Source of the DNA: JAKAGZ01 sp964412105
GTDB taxonomy: Bacteria; Bacteroidota; Ignavibacteria; Ignavibacteriales; Ignavibacteriaceae
DNA length: 64,000 nucleotides
Assembly: GCA_964412105.1 (NCBI GenBank)
Contig: CAYPNM010000014.1
Span: 4,901 to 68,900 of the forward strand
Reading direction: 5' to 3'
Each line of letters starts with the position of its first letter. The first letter of the stretch is position 1. The notes under the pieces were generated by a model. The model was not told where the DNA came from and ran no database searches. It saw nothing but the letters and a program-made list of their open reading frames with translations. Positions 36,811-46,914 of this stretch are shown here, in pieces. The position numbers and the translations under genes are program-made.

Positions 36811-37295
36811 GTAAACTTCCTTCGCGGATAAAAAACCATGCTGACAAGACTAATAACAGCGGTATATAATCCCGGCATTAATCCAAGTTGAAAGGTCATA
36901 GCGAATAAATTGTTATTAACATCAATATTACTAAAAAAGGCATTAATAACAGCATTGATAACAGAACATAATAAAACTATTAAGGCAAAATTATATGATC
37001 GGAAATAGATTTCAATTTTGTTTTCATTTGAAAAATAACCAGCAACAAATCCTGCAAGTGTTTTAGCAAGCATTGAACTTCCTAACAAACTACCAGTTAT
37101 TAGATCAAACAAAAGTCCATAAACAAATCCTAATACTGTCCCGTAAAGTTGTCCCCTCTTCAAAGAATAAAATACCAGAAGTATAATAACCAAATCCGGC
37201 ACTATTCCATTCACTGCAATGAGCGGAACAATGGTTATTTGAATCACCAAAACCGGAAAGAACCATAATATAGGATATACAAATTCAGAACGCAT
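36807..37295 (-). CDS. mreD: Rod shape-determining protein MreD
   Basis: A 162-residue inner-membrane protein with five or six helices (for example VYPILWFFPVLVIQITIVPLI and the GLLFDLITGSLLG loop typical of MreD). It links MreB/MreC to PBP2-RodA. One base separates it from mreC. Confidence 0.9.
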   Translation of the reverse strand: MRSEFVYPILWFFPVLVIQITIVPLIAVNGIVPDLVIILLVFYSLKRGQLYGTVLGFVYGLLFDLITGSLLGSSMLAKTLAGFVAGYFSNENKIEIYFRSYNFALIVLLCSVINAVINAFFSNIDVNNNLFAMTFQLGLMPGLYTAVISLVSMVFYPRRKFT

Positions 37296-37296
37296 T

Positions 37297-38130
37297 TTAT
37301 TTACGATTGTAGAAATTCAGTTCCATGTTATTTTTTTCTACCCTTTCAACCAAACGGATAATAAATACATTTTCTACATTATTAAAATCTACAAATGGCT
37401 GTACCTTAGCCTCATTAAAAATTCCTGTGGAAACATTCGTAATTTCAGAGACTATTCCAATTGGCAATGGTACGGGCACTATTGAGCTTATATCAGATGT
37501 GATAATTCTGTCACCGGGTTTCATATCAAATGTTTTCGGGATATCTATAATTGCAAGATTATCTCCGTTCCATTTCATAATTCCATCTATTCTGCTTCGT
37601 TCATCTTTGACTGTAATTTTCACATCTATATTTTGTAATGTACGAACAATGCAAAAGTCGTCAGAAGTATCATAAACAATACCAATCAAACCCCGATCGT
37701 TTATAACCGGCATACCTGGTTTAACACCATCATTCTTACCAACATTCAATGTAAAAGCACTCTGAGATGTTGTAAGTGTTTTTGAAACAACCATACCCGA
37801 TATCAACGGATAATCGATAGAATCTTTTAAGGCAAGTAGATCTTTAAGCTCAGAATTCTGTATACCATATTCTCTTAACCTGTTTACCTGGAGCATTAAC
37901 TCTGCATTAACCCTGCGAAGTCTACTGTTTTCACTTTTGATTTTAGCAATATTCGTTATATCTGAAACAACAGAAGTTACAGTTGCAAAGCTGCCAAAAG
38001 CCAAGGCTTTGAAGTTTTTTACTTCAGGGGATCTATTTAAAGAGATAGTAAGAAGGCTTAGGATTATGAGAACTACAAGAACGATGTATTCTTTAAAGTT
38101 TACCCAAACTATCAGTAGGAATCTTATCAT
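37297..38130 (-). CDS. mreC: Rod shape-determining protein MreC
   Basis: A 277-residue bitopic protein: N-terminal helix (about 13-30), coiled coil (about 60-95) and the periplasmic double beta-barrel domain with VGKNDGVKPGMPVIN and GLIGIV motifs. It activates PBP2 in the elongasome. Directly follows mreB (22 bases). Confidence 0.94.
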   Translation of the reverse strand: MIRFLLIVWVNFKEYIVLVVLIILSLLTISLNRSPEVKNFKALAFGSFATVTSVVSDITNIAKIKSENSRLRRVNAELMLQVNRLREYGIQNSELKDLLALKDSIDYPLISGMVVSKTLTTSQSAFTLNVGKNDGVKPGMPVINDRGLIGIVYDTSDDFCIVRTLQNIDVKITVKDERSRIDGIMKWNGDNLAIIDIPKTFDMKPGDRIITSDISSIVPVPLPIGIVSEITNVSTGIFNEAKVQPFVDFNNVENVFIIRLVERVEKNNMELNFYNRK

Positions 38131-38152
38131 AGTTTGATTGACTCACTTTGTT

Positions 38153-39178
38153 TTAATATCTTCTGTTACGTATTAAAACTTTAGAATAACGATTTAAATT
38201 ATCAATCACTTTTCCAGCCCCTCTGACTACGGCTGTAAGTGGATCCTCTGCAACGTGGACAGGCAGATTAGTTTCCATCATGATTCTTTGATCAAGTCCT
38301 TTTAATAGAGCTCCTCCACCAGTAAGCATTACTCCTCTATCCAGAATATCAGCAGATAATTCTGGTGGAGTTCTTTCGAGTGATTGTCTTATAGAATCAA
38401 CAATCTGAATAACTGATTCATTAAGTGCTTCACGTATTTCAACCGAACTAATTTCGGTTGTTTTGGGTACTCCTCCAACAAGATCGCGGCCTTTTACCTG
38501 AATCGTAATTTCCTCTTTTAATGGAACAGCTGAGCCAACTTCGCATTTTATGGCTTCGGCAGTTCTTTCGCCAATTAGGACATTATGATTTTTCTTGAAA
38601 TATTGCATAATGGCATAATTCATTTCGTCGCCAGCTATTCTTATTGATTCTTCATTTACAATTCCGGAAAGTGCTATTACTGCTATTTCGGTTGTTCCAC
38701 CGCCGATATCAATTATCATATTTCCAGCAGGGGCTTCAACATCTATTCCGATTCCAATTGCGGCAGCCATTGGCTCAGCAATAAGATGAACTTCTTTTGC
38801 GCCAGCGTGTTCTGCACTATCTCTAACCGCTCTTTTCTCAACTTCTGTCACGCCACTTGGGACAGCAACTACTACCCTTCTGCTGGAAAGTGATCCAGCT
38901 CTTACTTTTTTTATGAAAGCCCTAATCATTCCTTCAGCAATTTCAAAATCAGCTATTACACCATCCCTCATTGGTCTGATAACTCTTATTTCTTTATGTT
39001 CTCTCCCCTGCATTTCTTTTGCTTTATTTCCTAAAGCAATAATTCTTTTTGTATTCCTATCAAAAGCAACGATTGATGGTTCATTTAACACAATACCTTT
39101 CCCCTTCACATAAATTAAAGTGTTAGCAGTGCCAAGATCAATTGCAATATCAGTAGTTAGAAAATCGAAAATTCCCAT
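38153..39178 (-). CDS. mreB: Actin-like rod shape-determining protein MreB
   Basis: A 341-residue actin homologue. It has DIAIDLGTANTLIY (phosphate 1), MIIDIGGGTTEIAVI (phosphate 2), RAGSLSSRRVVVAVPSGVTEVE and LTGGGALLKGLD. It guides lateral wall synthesis, so the cell is predicted to be rod-shaped. First of the mreBCD-mrdA-rodA set, nine bases after purH. Confidence 0.97.
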   Translation of the reverse strand: MGIFDFLTTDIAIDLGTANTLIYVKGKGIVLNEPSIVAFDRNTKRIIALGNKAKEMQGREHKEIRVIRPMRDGVIADFEIAEGMIRAFIKKVRAGSLSSRRVVVAVPSGVTEVEKRAVRDSAEHAGAKEVHLIAEPMAAAIGIGIDVEAPAGNMIIDIGGGTTEIAVIALSGIVNEESIRIAGDEMNYAIMQYFKKNHNVLIGERTAEAIKCEVGSAVPLKEEITIQVKGRDLVGGVPKTTEISSVEIREALNESVIQIVDSIRQSLERTPPELSADILDRGVMLTGGGALLKGLDQRIMMETNLPVHVAEDPLTAVVRGAGKVIDNLNRYSKVLIRNRRY

Positions 39179-39186
39179 ATTTCCTC

Positions 39187-40704
39187 TTAATGTTTAAAGT
39201 GCCTTATACCAGTAAAAACCATTGAAATTTTATTTTTATCGGCAACCTCTATAACTTCAGAATCCCGTACAGAACCCCCTGGTTGAATGACAGCAGTTGC
39301 TCCGCAATTAATTATTTCCTGAAGACCATCGGCAAATGGGAAAAAAGCATCGGAAGCTGCAACAGAATTTTTAAGATCCAGACCGTGCTCATCCGCTTTC
39401 ATTTTCGCAAGCTTTGAGGAATCAAGTCTAGACATTTGGCCAGCTCCTACTCCAAGCGCTGTCTTATCCTTAGCAAAGACTATAGCATTTGATTTTGTAT
39501 GTTTGGCAATTTTCCAGGCAAACAATAAATCTTCAAGCTCTTTATCAGAAGGTTTAATTTTTGTAACAACTTTTAACTGGCTTTCTATCATCGAAATATT
39601 ATCAGGACCTTGTGCAATCGCACCACCTGGTATATTTCTAAATGTTAATAAATCGCTCTTTACAGATTTTAATTGTTTTACAAGTCTTCTATCTTTTTTC
39701 TTTTTCAATATAACAAGAGATTCCTCGGTAAAAGAAGGAGCGCATACTATTTCAAGAAAAATTTCATTTAATTTTAACGCTACTTCTTCGTTTACCTCGG
39801 TAGTAAATGCAACTATTCCGCCAAATGCAGAAACTGGATCTCCTTTCAAAGCGTTTGTGTATGCCTCAATTACGGTTTTGCCGGTTGCTGCGCCTGCTGG
39901 ATTATTATGTTTTATTATTGTGCAGGAAATTTCTCCCAGATCTTCAACAAGCTGCACTGCCGCAACAAGATCAAGGACATTATTATACGAAATTTCTTTG
40001 CCGTGAAAAACCCTGAAATATTCATTGAAATCTCCGAAGATCGCTCCTTTCTGGTGCGGGTTTTCACCGTATCTTAAATCTTTATCTTTTTTGTAATTTA
40101 TTCTGACATATGTTTGTGGCTGTTCAAATTTTCTTTCCAGGTAATTTGCTATGTGTGTGTCATAAAAAGCAGTGTGAGAAAAGGCCTCAAGTGCAAGTTT
40201 TTTTCTTGTTTCTATACTTACTTCACCAGTATTTAATTCTTTTAAGAAAGATTCATACTGTAACGGATCTGTAAGAACTGAAACAAACTTAAAGTTCTTT
40301 GCAGAAGCTCTTATTAGACTTGGGCCCCCAATATCTATATTTTCAATTATTTCTTCAAAATCAGATTTAGGATCCTCCACAGTTTTTATAAACGGATAAA
40401 GATTGACGCACACTATATCAATCGGAATTACATCATTTGCTTCAGCCTCTTTTTTGTCCGATTCATTATCCCTTCTTAAAAGGATTCCCCCAAAAATCTT
40501 AGGATGCAGTGTTTTAACACGACCCTCAAAAACTTCAGGGGATGAAGTAAGTTCGCTTACTTCGGTCACTTCAATTCCATTTTCTTTCAGCATCCTGGCA
40601 GTATTTCCGGTTGCAATTATTTCATAATTATTTTTTACTAATTGTGTCGAGAATTCAACAATATTCGTTTTATCAGAGACACTTATAAGAGCTAGCTTTT
40701 TCAA
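39187..40704 (-). CDS. purH: Bifunctional AICAR transformylase/IMP cyclohydrolase
   Basis: A 505-residue enzyme for the last two purine steps. The N-terminal IMP cyclohydrolase starts ALISVSDKTNIVEF, with IDIVCVNLYPF and ENIDIGGPSLIRASAKN. The C-terminal transformylase has LRYGENPHQKG, the catalytic IKHNNPAG and AADAF-like AASDAFFPFADG. Full length. Lies 44 bases downstream of purN, which supplies the pathway earlier. Confidence 0.96.
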   Translation of the reverse strand: MKKLALISVSDKTNIVEFSTQLVKNNYEIIATGNTARMLKENGIEVTEVSELTSSPEVFEGRVKTLHPKIFGGILLRRDNESDKKEAEANDVIPIDIVCVNLYPFIKTVEDPKSDFEEIIENIDIGGPSLIRASAKNFKFVSVLTDPLQYESFLKELNTGEVSIETRKKLALEAFSHTAFYDTHIANYLERKFEQPQTYVRINYKKDKDLRYGENPHQKGAIFGDFNEYFRVFHGKEISYNNVLDLVAAVQLVEDLGEISCTIIKHNNPAGAATGKTVIEAYTNALKGDPVSAFGGIVAFTTEVNEEVALKLNEIFLEIVCAPSFTEESLVILKKKKDRRLVKQLKSVKSDLLTFRNIPGGAIAQGPDNISMIESQLKVVTKIKPSDKELEDLLFAWKIAKHTKSNAIVFAKDKTALGVGAGQMSRLDSSKLAKMKADEHGLDLKNSVAASDAFFPFADGLQEIINCGATAVIQPGGSVRDSEVIEVADKNKISMVFTGIRHFKH

Positions 40705-40748
40705 TAGTCAATCCAATTCTTGAGGTGTAAAAAAATAATAACTATGAT

Positions 40749-41336
40749 TTATAATTTTTGTAAATCTATTTTACCTTCCGCAATCTTTCTTAACACAGTA
40801 GGTAGTAATTTATGCTCAACATTAAGAACTTTTTCTGCAATTTCATCAGGTGAACCTAATTCGGAAATATCAATTTTTTCCTGAGCAATAACTTGGCCGG
40901 AATCATAAACTTCATTAACAAGATGAACCGTTGCTCCGGAATACTTATCACCTGAATTAAATACAGCGCGGTGAACATTCATCCCGTACATACCTGGTCC
41001 CCCATATAAAGGAAGCAATGCGGGATGTATATTTATAATTTTATTTTGAAAACTATCTAGAAATTCAATCGGTATCAGTTTTAAAAAACCAGCCAGTACT
41101 ATAATTTCTATTTCTAAATTCTTAAGTGACGATATGAGCTCATTATAACTTATGTTGCCTGGCTTTTTGCCAATTGTAAAGGTTGGTATTGAAAATTTAC
41201 AAGCAATCTGAAAAGCTGCACAATCAATCTTATCACTTATAACTGCTTTAACGGTAACGATATTTTTAGTGTAATCTGACTCTAAAATAGCCTGCAGGTT
41301 AGAACCTCTACCCGAAACAAAGACGGCTATATTCAA
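40749..41336 (-). CDS. purN: Phosphoribosylglycinamide formyltransferase
   Basis: A 195-residue enzyme that formylates GAR using 10-formyl-THF. Motifs: VFVSGRGSNLQAIL, the catalytic Asn/His in NIHPALLPLYGG and Asp in VYDSGQVIAQEKI. Full length for PurN. In the minus-strand nucleotide/cell-shape operon between the TPR gene and purH. Confidence 0.95.
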   Translation of the reverse strand: MNIAVFVSGRGSNLQAILESDYTKNIVTVKAVISDKIDCAAFQIACKFSIPTFTIGKKPGNISYNELISSLKNLEIEIIVLAGFLKLIPIEFLDSFQNKIINIHPALLPLYGGPGMYGMNVHRAVFNSGDKYSGATVHLVNEVYDSGQVIAQEKIDISELGSPDEIAEKVLNVEHKLLPTVLRKIAEGKIDLQKL

Positions 41337-41419
41337 AATAAAATAATCCTAAAAAGTGGTTAAAATTAGCTAAATAGCAAAATATTGTCAATGAATTTGG
41401 TCTGTTTTACAGAGTTTTT

Positions 41420-42928
41420 CTAATTTTTCCCTCTGCTTTTCAATGCAAATAATAGATTCTTTAATTTATTTTGATAATCATAGCTTTTGTAATCTTCGGC
41501 CTCATTTATATAATTTTTGACATCTTCCATTTCACCCAGTTTTTCCTTTGCCCTGGCAATATAATAGCATGCAAAAGGATTAATCCATTTTTCTTCTTTT
41601 ATTTTTAGTGATTTTGCAGCAAGGGCGGTATCAACAGATGATTTAAATCTATGAAGGGAAAACAATGCATCACTTAGATTTAATAGGGCTTCCGCTTTAA
41701 TATCAGGTGAGCTAGTGCTGTCAACTAATACAGAAAGACTATCGATCGCAATTTTGTATTTTGCATTTTCAACATAATGACTAAATTTTACAAGTTCCAT
41801 CTCGTCTTTTGAAAATCCCGTCTTCGAGAAAATATCGCCACGGCGACGAGCATAAATATCATCTTCTATATCTGTATCCCCTCTGCTTGTCAATTTAAAG
41901 TAAGTATTGGCAACATCTTTTTGCCCCAGAAATTCATAACAAACAGCGAGCCTGTAATTTGCAATTCCTAAATAATCATTTCCTACAGTAGATAAAATAA
42001 ATTTATTATAATAATTTATAGCTGCTTCAAATTTATTTTCTTTGTAAAGAATATCCCCAATCAGAAAATTTGAATATGACACAAGTTGTTTGAACTTTTT
42101 AGTTTTGCTCTGAACGATTCTTCTAAGAATTCTTTCTGATGGATTAAGTTTTCTGTCTCTTATATAAATAACTGCAAGTGAATAACTAAACAGCAAATTA
42201 TCTGGATATCGCCTTATTAACGTATTCATATAATTTTCAGCAGCAGCATAGTCAGCAAAAAAGTCTGTCATAATTTGTGCGTAATAAAATTTTGCTTCTA
42301 CCCTGGTATACGTACCATAAATCATAGCCTCTTTAATGTACTCAAGTCCCTGCTCCTTATCTCCTTTCATTCCTGCCAGACTTAACGCCCATTGAAATGC
42401 TTTTGGAATCTGGCCTATGGCAAAGTTGTAAAGTCCGAGCCCTAGATAAGCATCGTGAAATCTCGGATTAAGTTCAATTACTTTGTTAAGAAAACTTTCT
42501 GATTTTTTTGTAGCCCATACAGCATCCAAAAATTTCCCTTGTTGAGTAAATGCCATTGCTCTGTAAGTATAGTTTGCCCCAAGAATGTATAATGTCTCTA
42601 TATCCGTGGAATTGCTATCCAGCAATGCAATTCCCTTCTCAATAGCTGTATCAGAATAATCCAAAAATTCCTGTAAATCAGCTTTATCTTTACTACTAAA
42701 ATAGTACCAGAAATAGATACTTGATTTATAATGATAGCCACGGGGATCATCCGGATAATTATCAATCAACCTTTGAAATGTGATCTGGGCCTGATTCCAT
42801 CTGAAATTATAAATATTTTCTAGCCCCCTTAAAATTGCACTATTAATTCTAGATTGTGCAAAAGTATTCCCATTTGTGAACAATAACAAAATAAGTGCAG
42901 AGGTATAATAGAGTATAGATTTTTTCAT
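41420..42928 (-). CDS. Secreted or periplasmic tetratricopeptide-repeat protein
   Basis: A 502-residue protein with signal peptide (about 1-25, ending NTFAQ). The rest is almost all helical TPR-like units, such as the A-x-Y-x-L-G-L-Y-x-F pattern near residue 160 and IANYRLAVCYEFLGQ. Probably a periplasmic scaffold. No enzymatic motif. It stands between pyrG (25 bases upstream) and purN and may assist envelope assembly alongside the downstream mre genes, but that is only position-based. Confidence 0.8.
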   Translation of the reverse strand: MKKSILYYTSALILLLFTNGNTFAQSRINSAILRGLENIYNFRWNQAQITFQRLIDNYPDDPRGYHYKSSIYFWYYFSSKDKADLQEFLDYSDTAIEKGIALLDSNSTDIETLYILGANYTYRAMAFTQQGKFLDAVWATKKSESFLNKVIELNPRFHDAYLGLGLYNFAIGQIPKAFQWALSLAGMKGDKEQGLEYIKEAMIYGTYTRVEAKFYYAQIMTDFFADYAAAENYMNTLIRRYPDNLLFSYSLAVIYIRDRKLNPSERILRRIVQSKTKKFKQLVSYSNFLIGDILYKENKFEAAINYYNKFILSTVGNDYLGIANYRLAVCYEFLGQKDVANTYFKLTSRGDTDIEDDIYARRRGDIFSKTGFSKDEMELVKFSHYVENAKYKIAIDSLSVLVDSTSSPDIKAEALLNLSDALFSLHRFKSSVDTALAAKSLKIKEEKWINPFACYYIARAKEKLGEMEDVKNYINEAEDYKSYDYQNKLKNLLFALKSRGKN

Positions 42929-42953
42929 AACGCCTATTGCTAAGGAGGTTTAA

Positions 42954-44585
42954 TCAACCATTCTTTTTGTTTTTTTCAGAATAATCAATAGATGCTTTTA
43001 CAAAGTCTCTGAAAAGCGGGTGCGCAATTGTAGCACGGGATTTTAATTCAGGATGGAATTGACAGCCCAAAAACCATGGATGAGAAGCTAATTCAATTAT
43101 CTCCACCAACTCTTTATCCGGTGATAATCCGCTAAGGACCATTCCATTGTCAGTTAGTTTATTGCGGAATTTATTGTTAACCTCATATCTGTGACGGTGT
43201 CTTTCGGAGATTAGATCATTTTTGTATGCCTTATGAGCAATTGAATTCTCTTTAAGAACGCAAGGATATGCCCCAAGCCTCATTGTTGCTCCCATGTTTT
43301 TGATATTCTTCTGGTTTTCCATCAAATCTATTACACTGAATTTGTTTGCTTTAAATTCAGAACTGTTTGCTTTGCGAATACCGCAAACATTTCTGGCAAA
43401 TTCAATAACTGCACATTGCATACCCAAACAGATACCAAAATATGGAATGTTACTAACCCTTGCATAATTAGCTGCCCGGATTTTCCCTTCAATTCCTCTA
43501 TCGCCAAAGCCTCCAGGCACCAAAATACCATTTATCCCTTTTAGGAAACCTTCAGGTTCTTCCAGCTCAAGCTGCTCTGCACTAATGGCTTTTACAATTA
43601 CTTTGGCATTATTCTCGGCTCCTGCGTGGACGAATGCTTCCATTATGCTTTTATATGCGTCCAGGTGTTCAGTATATTTCCCGCATAGAGCAATTTCAAC
43701 AGTTTTTTCCGGCTTTTTAATTCTTTCAACCAGATTATCCCAGTCTTCCAGTTTTATTTTTCTATCAGAAAGATGTAACCTATTTAAAACTATTTGATCG
43801 AGTTTTTCCTTAAACAAAACAAGAGGAACTTCATAAATGGAACTGCAATCATACGCTGATATTACCGATCTGTTATCGACATTACAAAAGAGTGCTATCT
43901 TATCTCTCAGTTCTTTTGATAATTTTTTCTCTGATCTACATACCAATACATCTGGTTGTATTCCAAGCTCCAACAGATTCTTTACACTGTGCTGAGTCGG
44001 CTTAGTTTTAACTTCACCTGCTGCGGGAATATAAGGTACAAGAGTAACGTGAATGCTCAGTGTATTTTTCCTACCAAATTCGAGCATCAACTGACGTATA
44101 GCTTCTATAAAGGGAAGACTTTCTATATCTCCAACTGTTCCTCCAATTTCGGTAATTATGATATCATACTCCCCTAGTTCGCTTAGTTTGATCATTCTCT
44201 GTTTAATCTCATCGGTAATATGAGGAATAACCTGAACAGTTGCTCCAAGATAATCACCCCTTCTCTCCTTTGTTATTACATCATTATAAACCTGTCCGGT
44301 AGTAGTGTTATTTGATCTAGTCATATTAACATCAAGAAACCTTTCATAATGACCAAGATCCAGGTCTGTCTCGGCTCCATCATCAGTAACATAAACTTCA
44401 CCATGTTGAAAGGGACTCATAGTGCCTGGATCTACATTAATATAAGGATCGAATTTTTGAATTGTAACTTTGAAACCACGCTGTTTGAGAAGAAGACCAA
44501 GAGATGAGGCAGTTATTCCTTTTCCGAGAGAAGAAACGACACCACCCGTTACGAAAATGAATTTAACTTTTTTCCTGGCGGCCAT
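42954..44585 (-). CDS. pyrG: CTP synthase
   Basis: A 543-residue enzyme (start at the ATG at 44585; a TTG at 44606 would add seven unconserved residues) that aminates UTP to CTP with glutamine. The synthetase domain has KFIFVTGGVVSSLGKGITA, FDPYINVDPGTMSPFQHGEVYV and DLGHYERF. The glutaminase domain has the nucleophile in YFGICLGMQCAVIEFARN and the catalytic WFLGCQFHPEL. Full length. First gene of a 13-gene minus-strand run; two palindromes lie 70-125 bases upstream. Confidence 0.97.
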   Translation of the reverse strand: MAARKKVKFIFVTGGVVSSLGKGITASSLGLLLKQRGFKVTIQKFDPYINVDPGTMSPFQHGEVYVTDDGAETDLDLGHYERFLDVNMTRSNNTTTGQVYNDVITKERRGDYLGATVQVIPHITDEIKQRMIKLSELGEYDIIITEIGGTVGDIESLPFIEAIRQLMLEFGRKNTLSIHVTLVPYIPAAGEVKTKPTQHSVKNLLELGIQPDVLVCRSEKKLSKELRDKIALFCNVDNRSVISAYDCSSIYEVPLVLFKEKLDQIVLNRLHLSDRKIKLEDWDNLVERIKKPEKTVEIALCGKYTEHLDAYKSIMEAFVHAGAENNAKVIVKAISAEQLELEEPEGFLKGINGILVPGGFGDRGIEGKIRAANYARVSNIPYFGICLGMQCAVIEFARNVCGIRKANSSEFKANKFSVIDLMENQKNIKNMGATMRLGAYPCVLKENSIAHKAYKNDLISERHRHRYEVNNKFRNKLTDNGMVLSGLSPDKELVEIIELASHPWFLGCQFHPELKSRATIAHPLFRDFVKASIDYSEKNKKNG

Positions 44586-45208
44586 GCTTTTTGTTTTTGT
44601 ACTCAAATATAGTTCATTAATGCACTAATTACAATTTGAAAATCAAACAATAAAATTCCTTAGATAAGGAAAAGGCTTTTTTAGAAAATCAGGTCCTTTA
44701 ATAAAGGATTCTTATAGAATTCGTATAAATAATCCGAATTATAAGTGCTATATCAATAACTTATTGGCCATTTGATCTTATTGTTGTTAAAAGATATAGG
44801 CAGCAGAGTTCGATTCCGATGTATTCCAGTACTATAAATTACACCCTTAATACTTTGCAGTACTTAAACGCCTGAGACAATATAACATCAAATAAAACCA
44901 TTCCCTCCCAATCAATAATATCTCCCCTTCCGTATATATTTCTATTTATTACTACCTTTTCAAGGAATTCAGACACTTAATTACTTGCAACTTAATAAGA
45001 TGGGGAATAAAATTTATCTTTTTAATTTACTCGTTTTATGGCTATAATTCAATTATCTGGGTGGATAAAAATTGAACTTTAATTGTAAGGGAAATGTCTA
45101 ATGAATAAAGTTTTGGACTATATTGAAAAACATTCCCTTTTTTACCGTTTAATTTTTCATTATAAAATTTATCAGTTTTATATTAGCTGTTAATATAAAA
45201 TTTACTAA
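44586..45208. promoter_or_regulatory. Intergenic region between pyrG and Sel1-repeat gene
   Basis: About 620 AT-rich bases between divergent genes; no coding frame with protein-like features was found. Two palindromes at 44656-44671 and 44694-44708 are the only ordered elements seen and face the pyrG-led operon. Confidence 0.5.
44656..44708. promoter_or_regulatory. Two TCCTT...AAGGA palindromes upstream of pyrG operon
   Basis: TTCCTTAGATAAGGAA (44656-44671) and TCCTTTAATAAAGGA (44694-44708) are both perfect inverted repeats sharing TCCTT-N4/5-AAGGA. Their centres lie about 37-38 bases apart, between three and four helical turns. They resemble paired operator half-site dimers for an unknown regulator of the operon starting at 44585. 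Function is inferred only from symmetry and position. Confidence 0.4.
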
Positions 45209-46798
45209 TTGGATATTGACATTTTGAGATACTTTAATCGTTTTATTTTATCAACTTTTTTCTTTTTCATAATAATTTGTTTATCCTCAGATATTTTAGC
45301 TCAGGATACTACATCTGCTAGTCTTGCATTCAAAAGCAACCGGCCAAGAAGAAGAACAAATATATTTTATCATCCGGATCTTGCTTATCAACTTTGGCAA
45401 CAGTTTAAACTAATCCAAGAAGCCAATTCGGGCGATCCTATGGCAATGCACGAACTCGGATTAAGATACCTTTTGGGAGAAGGGTCCGTTGCTGATACTT
45501 CACAGGCTGCGTATTGGATTGGCAAAGCCGCTGATAAAAGTCTTCCGGCAGCTGAATATAACTATGCAATATTGCTAAACAATGGCTGGGGAGTTTCGTG
45601 GAATCCATTTAAAGCTTACAAGTATTTTAAGGATGCTGCTTTATCTGGGATGCCTCAGGCAGAATACGTCTATGGAATTTTAAATACAAATGATTTTATT
45701 GTAAAAAGGAATTGGGACAAGGCTTATACATGGGTTAAAAAAGCGGCAGATGATGGAAACTCTTCTGCAAAGGAAATTTTAGGCGATTTGAAAAAGCGTG
45801 TCTCACCAGATTATTTTGATTCTTCAAATACTAATTCAGAAGCTGATTCATCCGGGATTGCATCGTCCAATGATGAATCAACAATTTCTTCTAATCTAGG
45901 ACTGGTGTTTATAGATTTTTCATCAAAAACAGATTCTGTTCCCGTTATAACTGATAAACAAATTATAGATGATATATGGAAGAATGGAAGCGAATTACTA
46001 AACGATACTCTTGGCATCGGTAATAAGAGTGACTCGACCTTAACGAAGCTTAAGAAAAAAGGTATTTCTTATCTTGAACAATCTGCAGAGGCAGGAAATC
46101 CCGAAGCTCTTACTTTAATTGGAAGACTATATGAAAGAGGAATTTTTTTTAAGAAAAACCTACTCAAAGCAGCAATATACTACTTGAGAGCTACAAGATT
46201 GGATTCACCTACGGCTCCGGCTATTATTTGGTATATGATTCGAGAGAAGGATTATTTTACAAACCTAAAAAAATTAGTCGACGAAAATAATGCCGATGCA
46301 ATGTACATATGGTATGAGCTATATATTCTTGGTTTCGATCAGCAATTCACTGAAGGAGATGCGTTCAATTTATTGAGGAGGGCTGCAAACCAAAATAATC
46401 TTCCCGCAATAGTTGAACTTGGTTTCTCATATCTTACAGGAAAATTTGTTAAAACGAATAAGGAAAAAGCCCTTTTATTATGGAATGCAGCCGAAAAAAT
46501 GGGAAGTACAGAAGCTTCCATTAGGATTGCAGCTGCAATGCTTCTGGGTGAGATAGGAACTGACCGTATGGATACAACAAAATATTTGCAAATGCTGAAT
46601 GTAGCGGATAATCTGGGTTCTGTTCTTGCTCAGGTATCTTTGGGGTACTGTTATGAAAACGGTATTGGTGTGAGAAAAAGTATACCCGAAGCCGTTAAAT
46701 TTTACAGGCTTGGTGCCCAACGCGGCAACAGATATGCTTATGACCAGCTAAAAAGGATGTATGACTCAATCAGACCACCTGAATTCCAATTTAACTAA
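45209..46798 (+). CDS. Secreted Sel1-repeat (SLR) protein
   Basis: A protein of about 529 residues with signal peptide (hydrophobic run then DILAQ). Start is uncertain: TTG at 45209 or TTG at 45224, neither with a clear ribosome site. Sel1/TPR-like repeats occur in two blocks (about residues 60-190 and 285-520), for example AMHELGLRYLLGEG, GNPEALTLIGRLYERG and AQVSLGYCYENGIG. An acidic, Ser-rich linker lies between. Such proteins act as scaffolds for protein complexes in the periplasm. Partner unknown. Followed after 116 bases by an aminotransferase gene. Confidence 0.82.
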   Translation: MDIDILRYFNRFILSTFFFFIIICLSSDILAQDTTSASLAFKSNRPRRRTNIFYHPDLAYQLWQQFKLIQEANSGDPMAMHELGLRYLLGEGSVADTSQAAYWIGKAADKSLPAAEYNYAILLNNGWGVSWNPFKAYKYFKDAALSGMPQAEYVYGILNTNDFIVKRNWDKAYTWVKKAADDGNSSAKEILGDLKKRVSPDYFDSSNTNSEADSSGIASSNDESTISSNLGLVFIDFSSKTDSVPVITDKQIIDDIWKNGSELLNDTLGIGNKSDSTLTKLKKKGISYLEQSAEAGNPEALTLIGRLYERGIFFKKNLLKAAIYYLRATRLDSPTAPAIIWYMIREKDYFTNLKKLVDENNADAMYIWYELYILGFDQQFTEGDAFNLLRRAANQNNLPAIVELGFSYLTGKFVKTNKEKALLLWNAAEKMGSTEASIRIAAAMLLGEIGTDRMDTTKYLQMLNVADNLGSVLAQVSLGYCYENGIGVRKSIPEAVKFYRLGAQRGNRYAYDQLKRMYDSIRPPEFQFN

Positions 46799-46914
46799 TA
46801 AGAACATAATTATTCAAATTTTTCTTATCCGAAGCACTATTATTAATAATATTTCTGATAATTATTATTACTTTTGATTACTTCAAAATATTTTATTAAA
46901 GTTTATTCTTATTT

